A DNA stretch of 64,000 nucleotides from JAJFJD01 sp965228695 (lineage in GTDB: Bacteria; Pseudomonadota; Alphaproteobacteria; UBA8366): contig CBDDIB010000002.1 of the NCBI GenBank assembly GCA_965228695.1, positions 1,302,001-1,366,000 on the forward strand. The letters run 5' to 3'. Under the pieces are notes generated by a model that was not told the DNA's origin, ran no database searches, and saw only the letters and a list, made by a program, of their open reading frames with translations. The position numbers were made by a program, and so were the translations under genes. Below, in pieces: positions 7,549-17,052 of this stretch. The first letter of the stretch is position 1; each line of letters begins with the position of its first letter.

Positions 7549-9543
7549 GTGATGCGGTCGGACAACGACATAGCGGTCGACACGCCGCCACCATCGATCG
7601 GCATTCCCGATGCCTTGCCCGACGGGCTGTGGGGGAATGCCTACCGGGTCATCGCGGTATGCTTCGGCGTGTTCGTGATCTGGTCGGCCGGGCCGGGCAT
7701 CGCGGAAGATCAAATCCATCTCGGTGTCTTCACGCTCGTTATGTGGGTGCTGGCCTTCGCCGTCTTTACGGGCCGCTCGCCGGTCTTGAAACGCACCCGG
7801 CGCGTGCTGGATCTGGTGCTGATCGCGGCCGCCATCCTGTGTCTCGGCTATTACATCACCGAGTATCTTCCGTTGATCGAGCGGGCGGGCGCGTGGACCT
7901 TGACCGACACGCTGGTGTCGGGGTGTTCGGTGGTGCTCGCGCTCGAGGCCGCGCGGCGCGGAATCGGCCCCTGGATTCCCGCAATCGCGTTGTTCGCGCT
8001 CTTCTATGCGTATTTCGGCTGGATCTTTCCCGATTCCGTCGCCCACCGGGGCGCGGATGTCGCCCAGATCGTCAACTACAGTCTCTATTCGCAAGAGGGC
8101 ATTTTCGGCGTCATGACCAGCGTCATGGCGAACTACGTGCTCATCTTCATCTTCTTCGGCGCGTTCATGCAGCGGTCGGGGATGGGCAAGTTCTTCATCG
8201 ATCTGCCCATGGCGCTGGCGGGCCGGTCTCCGGGCGGACCGGCCAAGGTATCGGTCGCCGCGTCGGCGGTCTTCGGGTCGATCTCGGGCAGCAGCCTGGC
8301 CAATGTGGTGTCGACGGGAAACCTCACGATCCCGCTGATGAAACGTGTCGGCTTTCGGCCGCATGTCGCGGGCGCGGTCGAGAATTCGGCCTCGCTCGGC
8401 GGACAGCTCCTGCCGCCGGTCATGGGCTCCGGCGTTTTCATCATGGCCGAGATCACCGGCATTCCCTATGTCGAGATCATCAGCGTGGCCGCGGTGCCCG
8501 CCTTGCTCTACCTCGGATCGATCTGGCTGATCGTCCATTTCGAGGCGCGCAAGTTCGGGATCAGCGGCGTGGCGGAAGGAGAGACCTCGCCGGCGGTCGA
8601 CGTGCTGCGGCGCGGTTGGTATCACATCGTTCCCTTCGCCGTCTTGCTCGCCTTTCTTATCGCCGGATATTCGCCGGACTGGTGCGCCGTGATGGCGATC
8701 AGTAGCACGGTGCTGATCAACTGGATCCGGATCGCCTGCGCCCGGTTCGGCTGGGCCGCGCGCCCGGACGAAATCATGGGGCCGCGCACGCTGGCGGAGA
8801 CGTTGGTCGAAGGGACGACCAATGCGCTCGGGATCGGCGCCGCTGCGGCGGGTATCGGCCTTATTGTCGGCATGATGGCGATGACCGGCGTCGGCCTGAA
8901 GATGAGCCTGCTGATGGTGCAGTTGTCGGACGGCAGTCTGTTGATCGCCATATTGCTTGTGGCGGTGGCATCGCTCGTCTTGGGCATGGCGTTGCCGATC
9001 ACCGCGTCATATCTGGTGCTTATTGTTATCGCCGGACCCGCTTTGCAGGAACTCGGCGTCGCGTTGATCGCGGCGCATATGATCGTTTTCTGGCTCAGTC
9101 AGGATTCGAACATTACGCCGCCGGTCTGTCTCGGCGCTTTCGTCGCGGCGTCGATCGCCAAGGCCGATCCATGGCAGACGGCCTGGGCGAGTTTCCGTTT
9201 CGCCAAGATGCTTTATGTGGTGCCGCTGCTGTTCGCCTTTACGCCGATTCTGATGACCGGCAGCTTCACGGCGGGATTGTGGACGATGGCGACAGCCGCG
9301 GTAGGGACGATCGCCTTCTCGGCTTGGACCGTCGGGTTTCTCTACCGTGAAACGCGTGCGTCCGATTGGGTGGCGCTGGGCGTCATCAGCCTGTTTTGTT
9401 TCTGGCCGGCGGATCAGCCCTTCGTGGCGGCGCTCGACGGCCGGCTCGTGAATATCATCGGCATCTGCGGCCTGGCCGCAGTCTATCTGTGGCAGCGCCG
9501 CGGGCCTGCCGACCTCTTAGTTGCAGCAGAAAAGAAGAAGTGA
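7549..9543 (+). CDS. TRAP transporter fused permease subunit, TAXI type (system 1)
   Basis: This 664-residue polytopic inner-membrane protein contains the small (4-TM) and large (12-TM) TRAP permease parts in one chain, as is typical for TAXI systems. Recognisable DctM-like elements include the GxxxGS(I/S)SGSSLANVVSTG stretch near 240-260, GGQLLPPVMGSGVF, and a repeated NITPPVCLGAF near the C-terminus. It would import the solute bound by the 6486 protein, driven by a sodium or proton gradient. Starts at GTG 7549 or ATG 7552 differ by one residue. The next gene starts only two bases after the stop. Confidence 0.9.
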   Translation: MMRSDNDIAVDTPPPSIGIPDALPDGLWGNAYRVIAVCFGVFVIWSAGPGIAEDQIHLGVFTLVMWVLAFAVFTGRSPVLKRTRRVLDLVLIAAAILCLGYYITEYLPLIERAGAWTLTDTLVSGCSVVLALEAARRGIGPWIPAIALFALFYAYFGWIFPDSVAHRGADVAQIVNYSLYSQEGIFGVMTSVMANYVLIFIFFGAFMQRSGMGKFFIDLPMALAGRSPGGPAKVSVAASAVFGSISGSSLANVVSTGNLTIPLMKRVGFRPHVAGAVENSASLGGQLLPPVMGSGVFIMAEITGIPYVEIISVAAVPALLYLGSIWLIVHFEARKFGISGVAEGETSPAVDVLRRGWYHIVPFAVLLAFLIAGYSPDWCAVMAISSTVLINWIRIACARFGWAARPDEIMGPRTLAETLVEGTTNALGIGAAAAGIGLIVGMMAMTGVGLKMSLLMVQLSDGSLLIAILLVAVASLVLGMALPITASYLVLIVIAGPALQELGVALIAAHMIVFWLSQDSNITPPVCLGAFVAASIAKADPWQTAWASFRFAKMLYVVPLLFAFTPILMTGSFTAGLWTMATAAVGTIAFSAWTVGFLYRETRASDWVALGVISLFCFWPADQPFVAALDGRLVNIIGICGLAAVYLWQRRGPADLLVAAEKKK

Positions 9544-9545
9544 GG

Positions 9546-10439
9546 ATGAGAATGACGCAGGACAGCATACCTGTCTGCCAGGGGCCGGATCCGAATCCGA
9601 AGAAACCGAGTTTCGAGATTCCGCCGCTCGCGTGCGATACGCATGCCCATATTTTCGGCCCGGAATCGAAATACGAATACTCGCCGCGCCGGGGCTACAC
9701 CCCGCCCGACGCGTCACTCGAGGATTTCCTGCGCCTGCATGCCATACTCGGCATGGAGCGCGGCGTCCTGACCCAACCAAGTGTCTACGGCACCGACAAT
9801 ACCGCGATGTTGGATGCGGTCGCGCGGGAACCCGACCGGTTGCGCGCCGTCGCGGCGGTCGACGAATCCGTCAGCGACGCCGAACTCGAACGGCTGAACG
9901 ACGCCGGCGTGCGCGGCATCCGCGTGAACATCGTCGACAAGGGCGGGATGCCGTTTCGCGACATGAGCGCCGTGGAGCATATGGGCGACCGCATTCGCGA
10001 TTTCGGCTGGCATATCGAAGTGCTGATCCATGTTTCGGATTTCCCCGATCTGCGGAAGACCTTCGCGCGCTTCCCCGTCGATATCGTCTTCGGCCATCTC
10101 GGCTACATGAAGACCGACAAGGGGATGGACAATCCGGGTTTCCAGGATTTTCTCGGCCTGCTGAGCGATGGCCAGGCGTGGGTCAAACTGACCGGCACGT
10201 ACCGAATCACCACGATGGCCACGACGCCGTATGACGATGTCCAGCCGTACGGGGAGGCGCTGATCGAAACCGCACCCGACCGCGTGTTGTGGGGCAGCGA
10301 TTGGCCGCATCCTTTCGTGCAAATGCAGATGCCGAACGACGGCGACCTTTTGAACATGCTGGCCGATTTTGCGCCGGACGCGGCGATGCGGAAACGCATC
10401 TTGGTCGATAACCCGATCGCGCTCTACGGGTTCGAATAG
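9546..10439 (+). CDS. TIM-barrel amidohydrolase (PDC-lactonase / amidohydrolase-2 type)
   Basis: This 297-residue member of the amidohydrolase-2 family (2-pyrone-4,6-dicarboxylate lactonase-like) has DTHAHIFG near residue 32, an RGIRVN strand, the VFGHLGY His motif and the late WGSDWPHP motif with the catalytic Asp. It would open a lactone or cyclic amide or decarboxylate a ring acid. Translation probably starts at ATG 9546; ATG 9552 is an alternative. It sits between the two TAXI transporters with a two-base gap to the first permease, so it likely processes a solute brought in by one of them. The substrate is unknown. Confidence 0.86.
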   Translation: MRMTQDSIPVCQGPDPNPKKPSFEIPPLACDTHAHIFGPESKYEYSPRRGYTPPDASLEDFLRLHAILGMERGVLTQPSVYGTDNTAMLDAVAREPDRLRAVAAVDESVSDAELERLNDAGVRGIRVNIVDKGGMPFRDMSAVEHMGDRIRDFGWHIEVLIHVSDFPDLRKTFARFPVDIVFGHLGYMKTDKGMDNPGFQDFLGLLSDGQAWVKLTGTYRITTMATTPYDDVQPYGEALIETAPDRVLWGSDWPHPFVQMQMPNDGDLLNMLADFAPDAAMRKRILVDNPIALYGFE

Positions 10440-10461
10440 GGATATAGGAGGAGGATTTTCG

Positions 10462-10926
10462 ATGGTCACCATAAAACCGAAAACCGTCGTGACGATGAAA
10501 CTGCATGGCGACTGCACGACCCATGCGCGAACCGATGTTTCCGCGGACCGTCTCACCATGGTCGTCGACGAACCGCTGGAACGGGGCGGCTCGGGCGAAG
10601 GAATGTCGCCGACCCAGACGATGATCGCGGCGCTGATCGGCTGCACCAACCGGATCAGCCAGAAGATCGCCGCGGCGAACGGCGTGACGGTGGAGGCCAT
10701 GACCGTCGATGCCGAAGCGAAGTTCGACCGGCGCGGCGCGGACATGAAAGAGGAAATCGCCGTTCCCTTCCCCGAGATCGCGCTGACGATTGCCATGACG
10801 ACCGATGCCGACGACGCGGCAATCGACAAGATCAAGACCGACCTGCCGAAGTTCTGCCCGATCTCCAAGGTCATCCGGGAATCCGGCACGAAGATTACCG
10901 AAGAGTGGATCATTACCCGGCCATAA
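10462..10926 (+). CDS. OsmC-family protein
   Basis: This 154-residue OsmC/Ohr-fold protein has the two conserved cysteines, one in IGCTNR about residue 57 and one in KFCPIS near 134, the spacing used for peroxide-reducing thiols in this family. A strong AGGAGGAGG lies seven bases before the ATG at 10462. It may detoxify organic hydroperoxides, but many OsmC proteins in catabolic operons have unassigned roles. It sits within the TAXI/amidohydrolase operon and is followed after 61 bases by the second TAXI binding protein. Confidence 0.86.
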   Translation: MVTIKPKTVVTMKLHGDCTTHARTDVSADRLTMVVDEPLERGGSGEGMSPTQTMIAALIGCTNRISQKIAAANGVTVEAMTVDAEAKFDRRGADMKEEIAVPFPEIALTIAMTTDADDAAIDKIKTDLPKFCPISKVIRESGTKITEEWIITRP

Positions 10927-10987
10927 GCGGCGAATGCGCTTATCCGGTACAATCGTATCTAAGCAACACAAACTAGGGAGGAAAACC

Positions 10988-11959
10988 ATGCGACATGGAC
11001 TCATCTTTGCGGCGGCGCTGGCGATTGCCGGCTACACCGCGCCGAACGCGCTTGCGGCGGAAAAAGTGACGATCCTTGGCGGCGGCGTGAAAGGGCAGCC
11101 CTATCAATTCGCGGTTGGGCTCAGCAAGATTCTGAAGGACAAGGGCGGTATCGACGCGACGCCCCAGTCGGCCAAAGGCATGGTTGCGCAGGCCCGAATT
11201 CTCGCCAAAGGCGGCGCGGAATTCGCGTGGGGCCTTGGCGGTCCGATCGGCGCCTGGGCGTACAAAGGCACGCGGCGTTTCGAAAAAGAAGGCCCGAAGA
11301 AAAACCTGCGCGCCGTTCTGGCGTATCCGTTCGGGTCGTTTCATTGGCTGACGCTTTCCGATTCCGGGATCACGTCGGTTAAGGATTTCAAGGGCAAGCG
11401 GATTTCGGTCGGTTCGGCAGCGAGCACGACACAAACATTCGGCCGCTTCTTCTTCGAGGCGCATGGTCTCAAGAAAGGCGACTTCAAGGAACTGACGCCC
11501 GGTTTCAGTGGCGGCTTCGGGGCCTTGCGGGACAAGAGCGTCGATGCGCATTTGACGATGGGTCTGCCGCCCATGAGCGCGGTTCAGGAAATCACGGCGG
11601 TCCGTAAAGTGCGGCTGGTCAACATGGACAAGGGCGCGGTCGAAAGCGTGCTGAAGGAATACGGCCCGGGTCTGCAAGTCTCCTCGATCGCCGCGGGCAC
11701 CTATGGCGACAACCAAGTCAACAAGGAAGCCGTGAACACCATGTCGATGTTCTTCGGCTTCTCGACCGCCGACAGCGTCTCCGCCGATGTGGTCTATAAG
11801 GTCACCAAGGTCTTGTTCGAAAACCTCCAGGAGTTCCATGGCACTGCGAAAGCGGCGAAGAGCGTAACGCTTGCCGGCGTGTGCACGGGTTTGTCCCTGC
11901 CGCTGCACGAGGGTGCGAAGCGCTACTACAAGGAAAAGGGCGTCGCCGGCTGTAAGTAG
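10988..11959 (+). CDS. TAXI-family TRAP transporter solute-binding protein (system 2)
   Basis: This 323-residue exported protein has a short signal peptide (cleavage after ALA near residue 23) followed by a TAXI-type VTILGGGVKG opening and the GSAASTTQT pocket segment. It is a distant paralogue of the protein at 6486, so the two systems probably take related but different solutes. AGGGAGG lies seven bases before the ATG at 10988. The C-terminus carries two Cys (in GVCTGL and VAGCK) that could form a disulfide. It is followed by a very strong hairpin and then the second fused permease. Confidence 0.87.
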   Translation: MRHGLIFAAALAIAGYTAPNALAAEKVTILGGGVKGQPYQFAVGLSKILKDKGGIDATPQSAKGMVAQARILAKGGAEFAWGLGGPIGAWAYKGTRRFEKEGPKKNLRAVLAYPFGSFHWLTLSDSGITSVKDFKGKRISVGSAASTTQTFGRFFFEAHGLKKGDFKELTPGFSGGFGALRDKSVDAHLTMGLPPMSAVQEITAVRKVRLVNMDKGAVESVLKEYGPGLQVSSIAAGTYGDNQVNKEAVNTMSMFFGFSTADSVSADVVYKVTKVLFENLQEFHGTAKAAKSVTLAGVCTGLSLPLHEGAKRYYKEKGVAGCK

Positions 11960-11989
11960 GGAAAGCCGTTAAAAGACGGCAGGCACAAT

Positions 11990-12028
11990 CGCCCGCCACC
12001 GGTCCGGATGACGGATCGGTGGCGGGCG
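11990..12028 (+). terminator. Intercistronic hairpin between TAXI binding protein and permease (system 2)
   Basis: A 17-base-pair stem (11990-12006 with 12012-12028, one G-T wobble) is closed by a five-base GATGA loop. It starts 30 bases after the binding-protein stop. There is no U-tract, so partial termination or 3'-end protection of the upstream mRNA is the likely function. Confidence 0.65.
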
Positions 12029-12041
12029 GCCCTGTGTCGCC

Positions 12042-14474
12042 GTGATGGGAGGACCGGTGCAGACCTATCTGTCACTTCGGGCGCGGTTTTGTTTGTTGCT
12101 CTCGATCACGATGTGCGTGTTCGAGCTCTACACGGTCGGGTTCGGCGTGCTATCGCCGCTTGCGCAACGCGCAACGCTGCTGGTCTTCGCGGCGGTGATG
12201 GTGTTTCTACTGTTCCCGGCGGCGAATTGGCCGGAGCGGCCGGGCATGTCCGCCCGCCGGCGCGGTCTGGCAATCGCCTGGGACATCTGCTGCATCGCGG
12301 CGGCTATCGTCACCTGCGTCTTTCTGATCCTCGAGGAGGATGCGCTCGCCGACCGGAGCGGCGCCGAGACACAGCTCGACCTCGTCATGTCGGTGGCGGG
12401 GCCGGCCATGTTGCTGGAAATGACCCGCCGGTCGGTGGGGTTGCCGTTGTTCCTGATCGCCTTGGGCGCGATCGCCTACACCTATTTCGGCGATATCTTC
12501 CTGGTCCTTTTGCTGCCGGTGTTGGTCGCGGCATCCCTGCACCGCTTCGCCTCGCCCAAGATTGCGGCGATCTTCGTCGCCGCCGTTTTCTTATCGCTGC
12601 TGATTCCCGACATTCGCGGTCTGTTGGACCCTGCGATCTATCCGTTCCAGGGCGAACGCCTCGATCGCATGGCGGCCTATCTCTGGCTGACCTCCGAAGG
12701 AACCTTCGGGACGATCGCGGCGATCATGAGTCAGTTTATTTTCATCTTCATCCTGTTCGCCGGCCTGCTCGAGAGTACCGGTGCGGGTCAGGTCTTCATC
12801 CGCTTGGCTTTTGCGCTGACCGGCCGGTACCGCGGCGGGCCGGCGCAGGCCGCCGTCGCCGCCAGTTCCATGTTCGGCATGGTGTCCGGCAGCACGATGG
12901 CGAATGTTGTGAGCACCGGCGCCTTCACGATCCCCTTGATGATCCGCACCGGGTTCACGCGGGTCTTCGCGGGCGCGGTCGAGTCGGTCGCGTCCTGCGG
13001 CGGTCAGATCGTGCCGCCGATCATGGGCGCCAGCGTATTCATCATGTCCGAAATCATCGGCGTGTCCTACGCCAAACTGATGCTCTATGCGTTGATCCCG
13101 GCGGTTCTGTATTTTGGCAGTCTGTCCTGCGCGATCTACTTCGAATCCCGGCGTCTCGGGTTGGAGCGATTGCCGCGGTCCGAAATTCCGGTGATCGGGG
13201 ATCAAGTCCGCGCGGGCGGGTATCTGCTCGTTCCGATCCTGATGCTTCTGGTCAGCATCATCGGGGGCGAGACGCCGGGACTTGCCGGTTTCAAGGCCAC
13301 GATTACGCTGCTCGTGCTGATCGATCTCGTCCGGGCCTTGCGCGAATCCCGGATCGCGTGGCCCGGGCGCGGTGTCCTGATCGTGACTCTGTTCGGGTTG
13401 GCGTTGCTGGCGTTGTGCCTACTGGCGGTGCCGTCGGAGAGTCCGTTGCAGGTCCGCATTCCCGTTCCCTGGTTCGGCGAGACGGCGTTGTTGCGGCTCC
13501 TTCTGTTCGGTGTCGCGGCTGCGTGTCTCATGCATCCGGCACTGCGCCATCTTCCCATTGCCGTGCCGCTGGCCTTTGCGATCGCGGACTGGAACGGGTT
13601 CCTCTCCGTCGGTGGGCTGGTGGAGAATCAAGCCGTTGCCATCGGCGTCGGGATCGCCTTTCTCGGGCTCGTCGCCCTCTTGTTGAAGGGAGCGGCCGGC
13701 GCACCGCCGGTGGAAGGCGGATTGTCGACGGGGTTGGTTCCGCTCGGCCGGGCGATTATCGACGGCTTCGACAAAGGGGCAAAGACCGCACTGAGCCTTG
13801 TCGCCGCGACCTATATCATCGGCACGATCGTCGGCCTTTTGGTGTTGACCGCGGCCGGAGTGCGGATTTCCATCCTGGTCACGGACATGGCTGCGACGTC
13901 CCTGTTCCTGGCGTTCTTCCTGGTGATGCTGGCGTCGTTGGTCATGGGCATGGGGCTGCCGACCGTGGCGGCTTATTTATTGCTGGTGATCGTGGTCGCG
14001 CCCGCCATCGGCAAGCTGGGCGCGCCGATCGTGGCCGCCCATATGTTCATCTTCTACTACGGCGTGCTGAGTTCGATCACACCGCCGGTGGCGCTCGCGG
14101 CCTATGGCGCATCCGGTCTATCCAAGGCGGATCCGCTGCATACCGCGGTCATGGCCTGCCGGCTGGCGATCACCGCGTTCATCGTGCCGTATCTCTTCGT
14201 CTACCATCCCGAACTGCTGCTGCTCGAAGGGTCGCTTGCCGACAGTATGTATCGGCTGGGTGTGTGCAGTTTGGGCATCTTTTTCATTTCGATGTCGGCG
14301 ATCGGGCAAGGCTGGGTGACGCTCGGTCTCGTCAGCCGGGCCGTGCTTCTTGCCGCCGCGCTGATGCTGTTCATGGACATGGCATGGATGAACGCGGCCG
14401 GCGCGGCGATTGGTGTGGGGCAGTTGATTGCGCAGCGGCGTGCGCTTGTCGGGAAAGGCGGCGCGGTTGGCTAA
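12042..14474 (+). CDS. TRAP transporter fused permease subunit, TAXI type (system 2)
   Basis: This 810-residue polytopic membrane protein is the second fused 4TM-12TM permease. It shares MFGMVSGSTMANVVSTGAFTI-type and GGQIVPPIMGASVF motifs with the protein at 7549 and ends with SSITPPVALAAYG. It is about 150 residues longer than system 1, mainly through extra membrane segments in the middle. GTG 12042 and ATG 12045 are possible starts; GTG 12057 also has GGGAGG four bases upstream and may be the true one. It converges with the gene at 14477, separated by two bases. Confidence 0.88.
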   Translation: MMGGPVQTYLSLRARFCLLLSITMCVFELYTVGFGVLSPLAQRATLLVFAAVMVFLLFPAANWPERPGMSARRRGLAIAWDICCIAAAIVTCVFLILEEDALADRSGAETQLDLVMSVAGPAMLLEMTRRSVGLPLFLIALGAIAYTYFGDIFLVLLLPVLVAASLHRFASPKIAAIFVAAVFLSLLIPDIRGLLDPAIYPFQGERLDRMAAYLWLTSEGTFGTIAAIMSQFIFIFILFAGLLESTGAGQVFIRLAFALTGRYRGGPAQAAVAASSMFGMVSGSTMANVVSTGAFTIPLMIRTGFTRVFAGAVESVASCGGQIVPPIMGASVFIMSEIIGVSYAKLMLYALIPAVLYFGSLSCAIYFESRRLGLERLPRSEIPVIGDQVRAGGYLLVPILMLLVSIIGGETPGLAGFKATITLLVLIDLVRALRESRIAWPGRGVLIVTLFGLALLALCLLAVPSESPLQVRIPVPWFGETALLRLLLFGVAAACLMHPALRHLPIAVPLAFAIADWNGFLSVGGLVENQAVAIGVGIAFLGLVALLLKGAAGAPPVEGGLSTGLVPLGRAIIDGFDKGAKTALSLVAATYIIGTIVGLLVLTAAGVRISILVTDMAATSLFLAFFLVMLASLVMGMGLPTVAAYLLLVIVVAPAIGKLGAPIVAAHMFIFYYGVLSSITPPVALAAYGASGLSKADPLHTAVMACRLAITAFIVPYLFVYHPELLLLEGSLADSMYRLGVCSLGIFFISMSAIGQGWVTLGLVSRAVLLAAALMLFMDMAWMNAAGAAIGVGQLIAQRRALVGKGGAVG

Positions 14475-14476
14475 CT

Positions 14477-15913
14477 CTATCCTCGGCCGTACCTGGCGGA
14501 AACCGCGACCAAGAAAAAATGCCAGGCCGCCAGCCCCAACGCGCCGATGATCACCGGCCATAGAACAAGAAGGTACCGGGGAATGCCCAGCGCGGTCAGC
14601 GCTGTCAGCATGCAGTAGCCGTGTATCATCAGCGCGGCAAATCCGGCTATTGCGAGGAGAGGCGGAATGTTTCGCGGTCGGATGAGAGAGTACAGCCCCA
14701 ATGCGGCCAGCACCGCGGTCATTAGGCCCATGATCTGGATCGCGGGCCGGACGATCCAGCCCATCGGTCCCGTCGTTTTGGCTGGAATGGCGATCTCCGG
14801 ATAAGCATCGCTCAGCGGCAGCGGTGCATTATCCGCGAGGTAGGCATTGTAAATCCGTACATGGCCGGGATAACTGACATCGTAGAGATTCCAAAGAGAA
14901 AGATAGTGCCGATAGGTGAGGTTGGCGTAGCCGCCGAGGCCGTATCGAAGCCGTTGTAGTCCGACTAGCAGGAGTGGGTCGCGTTGGGTCATCGCGGCGG
15001 CCGCCGCCTCGCGTTCTTTCATCGCGAAACGGTATTGCACGAAGGATTCGTAGTAAATCGTGAGATGCCGGGCGACATAGGACGTCGGCGCCGCCGCGAT
15101 GAGTGCCCGGACATTGGACAGGTCTTTTTCCAATGAGTCGTGCAGAGCCCGTGACTGCGCATTGTCCGGGACCCTATCGGGAACCTGCGCGTCGACCATT
15201 CCGGCTTTCGCAAAGGCGTGAAGGCCCGAGAGCGTGTGATGAGCCGTGCCGTGGAGGGCAAGTTTTAAGATTGTCTCGCCGCCGACGGTGAGTATCAACG
15301 GCAAAAGGGCGATGGCGTAAGCTGCCGTGCGGCGGCGTCCCGCGGCCCGCCAGACGTACACCGCGACCAGGGCGGTGGCGGTAATCAAGGCGGCGCCGAC
15401 CGGCCGCACGGCGTAGGCTAAGCCGGCGACCAAGCATAGCCCGGCGAGCCAGGACGGGGCGTGCGTTGAAATGAGCCGGATCAATATTCCGAAATAGAAT
15501 AACAGAAGCGTCGCGAAAACGGTTTCCGGCAATATCGCGAAGGCGAATTTGTTGAGTTCGGGATTGATCGCGCACAGGACGCCGATCCCGACGGCCGGGA
15601 AGATCGACTGGGTCGCAACAAAGACTTGAACGCTGAGGAAGACCAGGCCGCAGGAAAAAACGGCAAGCTGCGCCCAAATGACCTGTCCCAGCGAAAGTCC
15701 GATCGCGCGGCAGATCCAAAGGAACAGTGGATAACCGGTGCTGCGTTGGCTGCTCATGTCGATGTAGGCGCCGGAATCCGTGCCAATCAGCGGAAAATCG
15801 ATCGGAAAAACCGAATAGAAGACAAAATATCCAAGCCCGGGAAGAACACAGCACGCAAACTGGACAGGCGCCGGCATAGATGGGCAGAGCCACCCGGGAA
15901 GTGCCGTTCTCAT
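14477..15913 (-). CDS. Polytopic membrane protein, probable GT-C-fold glycosyltransferase
   Basis: This 478-residue integral membrane protein has about ten hydrophobic segments and a large soluble loop around 215-330. The first periplasmic loop has Asp residues in GTDSGAYIDMS followed by TGYPLF, which resembles the catalytic first loop of ArnT/PMT-like GT-C enzymes that use polyprenyl-phosphate sugars. No other glycan genes adjoin it. I call the superfamily only, and the acceptor is unknown. Its upstream neighbour is a divergently read LysR gene on the same strand 66 bases away. Confidence 0.6.
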   Translation of the reverse strand: MRTALPGWLCPSMPAPVQFACCVLPGLGYFVFYSVFPIDFPLIGTDSGAYIDMSSQRSTGYPLFLWICRAIGLSLGQVIWAQLAVFSCGLVFLSVQVFVATQSIFPAVGIGVLCAINPELNKFAFAILPETVFATLLLFYFGILIRLISTHAPSWLAGLCLVAGLAYAVRPVGAALITATALVAVYVWRAAGRRRTAAYAIALLPLILTVGGETILKLALHGTAHHTLSGLHAFAKAGMVDAQVPDRVPDNAQSRALHDSLEKDLSNVRALIAAAPTSYVARHLTIYYESFVQYRFAMKEREAAAAAMTQRDPLLLVGLQRLRYGLGGYANLTYRHYLSLWNLYDVSYPGHVRIYNAYLADNAPLPLSDAYPEIAIPAKTTGPMGWIVRPAIQIMGLMTAVLAALGLYSLIRPRNIPPLLAIAGFAALMIHGYCMLTALTALGIPRYLLVLWPVIIGALGLAAWHFFLVAVSARYGRG

Positions 15914-15979
15914 GTCGGTGTCGCCCGGATTCGCAGGGAGACGTCTGGCCGGCTCTCGGGAGCTGCGACGGTAATTCCT

Positions 15980-16972
15980 TTAAGATGCATCGAGTGCGCC
16001 GTCCGTCGACACTCGGTCTGAGCTACTCGGCCGTCCGCCGCCGGCCGCCTCTTCGAACAGCCAGTCGCGGAAGGCGACCACGTTATCGCGTTCCATCGCC
16101 TTGTCCGGCGATACGATGTAATAGGCGAATGTGGATCGTGTGGTGACCTCGAAAGGCTTCACGAGCGAGCCGGTCGATAAATCGGATTCGACCAAAACGC
16201 TGCGGCCGAGCGTAACGCCTAATCCTTCGACCGCGGCCTGGATGGCCGTGCTCGACAGGCTGAAGCGCGGGCCGCGTGCCGTATCGATTTCATCGACACC
16301 CGCTTCCGAAAGCCAGCTCGACCATGTCGGGAATGTTTCGTGCAGCTTGTTCCCTTCGTCTGCATAGTGCAGATAGCCCTCGTCGTGCAGCAGGGTATGA
16401 TGCGCCAAATCCGCGGGCGTTCGCAGCGGCATATCGTCGGTGATAATGCTCGGACTGCAGACCGGGAAGACCTCTTCGCCCATCAGACGCTCGGCGCGCA
16501 GGCCGGGATGATTCCCGGATCCGAAACGGATGGCGATGTCGATTTCATCGCGCGAGAAATCCGCCAGTCGGTGCGATGCCGCGACCCGGACATCGATATC
16601 CGGATGTTTCGCCTGGAAGCGGTGCAAGCGGGGCACCAGCCATTTTGCGGCGATCGACGCCGAGCTGCTGACGGTCAGTCCGATCTGTGCGTCGACATCG
16701 CGCAGCCGGTCGACGGCGTTGGAAATCTGGTCGAGACCGTCGCGGAGCCCCGGCAGGCAGGCCTGACCGGCATGGGTCAGCAGAAGCGCCCGGTTGAGGC
16801 GGCGGAACAATTGCATGCCGAGATGGTCTTCGAGGAGTTTGACCTGGCGGCTGATCGCCGCCGGCGTGACGTGCAATTCGTCGGCGGCTTTCGAAATGCT
16901 CATATGCCGCGCGGCCGCTTCGAACGCGCGCACAGCATTCAGGGGTGGTAGCCGCCTGCTCATCCGCCTCAC
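15980..16972 (-). CDS. LysR-family transcriptional regulator (GcvA-like)
   Basis: This 330-residue LTTR has an N-terminal winged helix-turn-helix (about 5-65; PPLNAVRAFEAAARHMSISKA type opening and VTPAAISRQVKLLE) and a C-terminal substrate-binding domain. The opening and recognition helix match the GcvA/AmpR-like subgroup. An in-frame ATG three codons in (16963) is the more typical start. It sits beside the molybdoenzyme operon, whose 3' end lies 80 bases away on the same strand, so its target is not obvious from divergent orientation. It could act on distant genes. Confidence 0.87.
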   Translation of the reverse strand: MRRMSRRLPPLNAVRAFEAAARHMSISKAADELHVTPAAISRQVKLLEDHLGMQLFRRLNRALLLTHAGQACLPGLRDGLDQISNAVDRLRDVDAQIGLTVSSSASIAAKWLVPRLHRFQAKHPDIDVRVAASHRLADFSRDEIDIAIRFGSGNHPGLRAERLMGEEVFPVCSPSIITDDMPLRTPADLAHHTLLHDEGYLHYADEGNKLHETFPTWSSWLSEAGVDEIDTARGPRFSLSSTAIQAAVEGLGVTLGRSVLVESDLSTGSLVKPFEVTTRSTFAYYIVSPDKAMERDNVVAFRDWLFEEAAGGGRPSSSDRVSTDGALDAS

Positions 16973-17052
16973 ATTACATTTTTTAAATGGTCGGCGGTTT
17001 TGGCGGCGCCTGTCAAGTGTCCCGCAGCGTTACGATCCGAGCGTCACACAGG

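Noticed and set aside
12008..14563. 851-codon ORF overlapping the second TAXI permease in another frame
   Set aside because: It overlaps the full length of a confidently identified permease and reads as Arg/Gly-rich shadow sequence.
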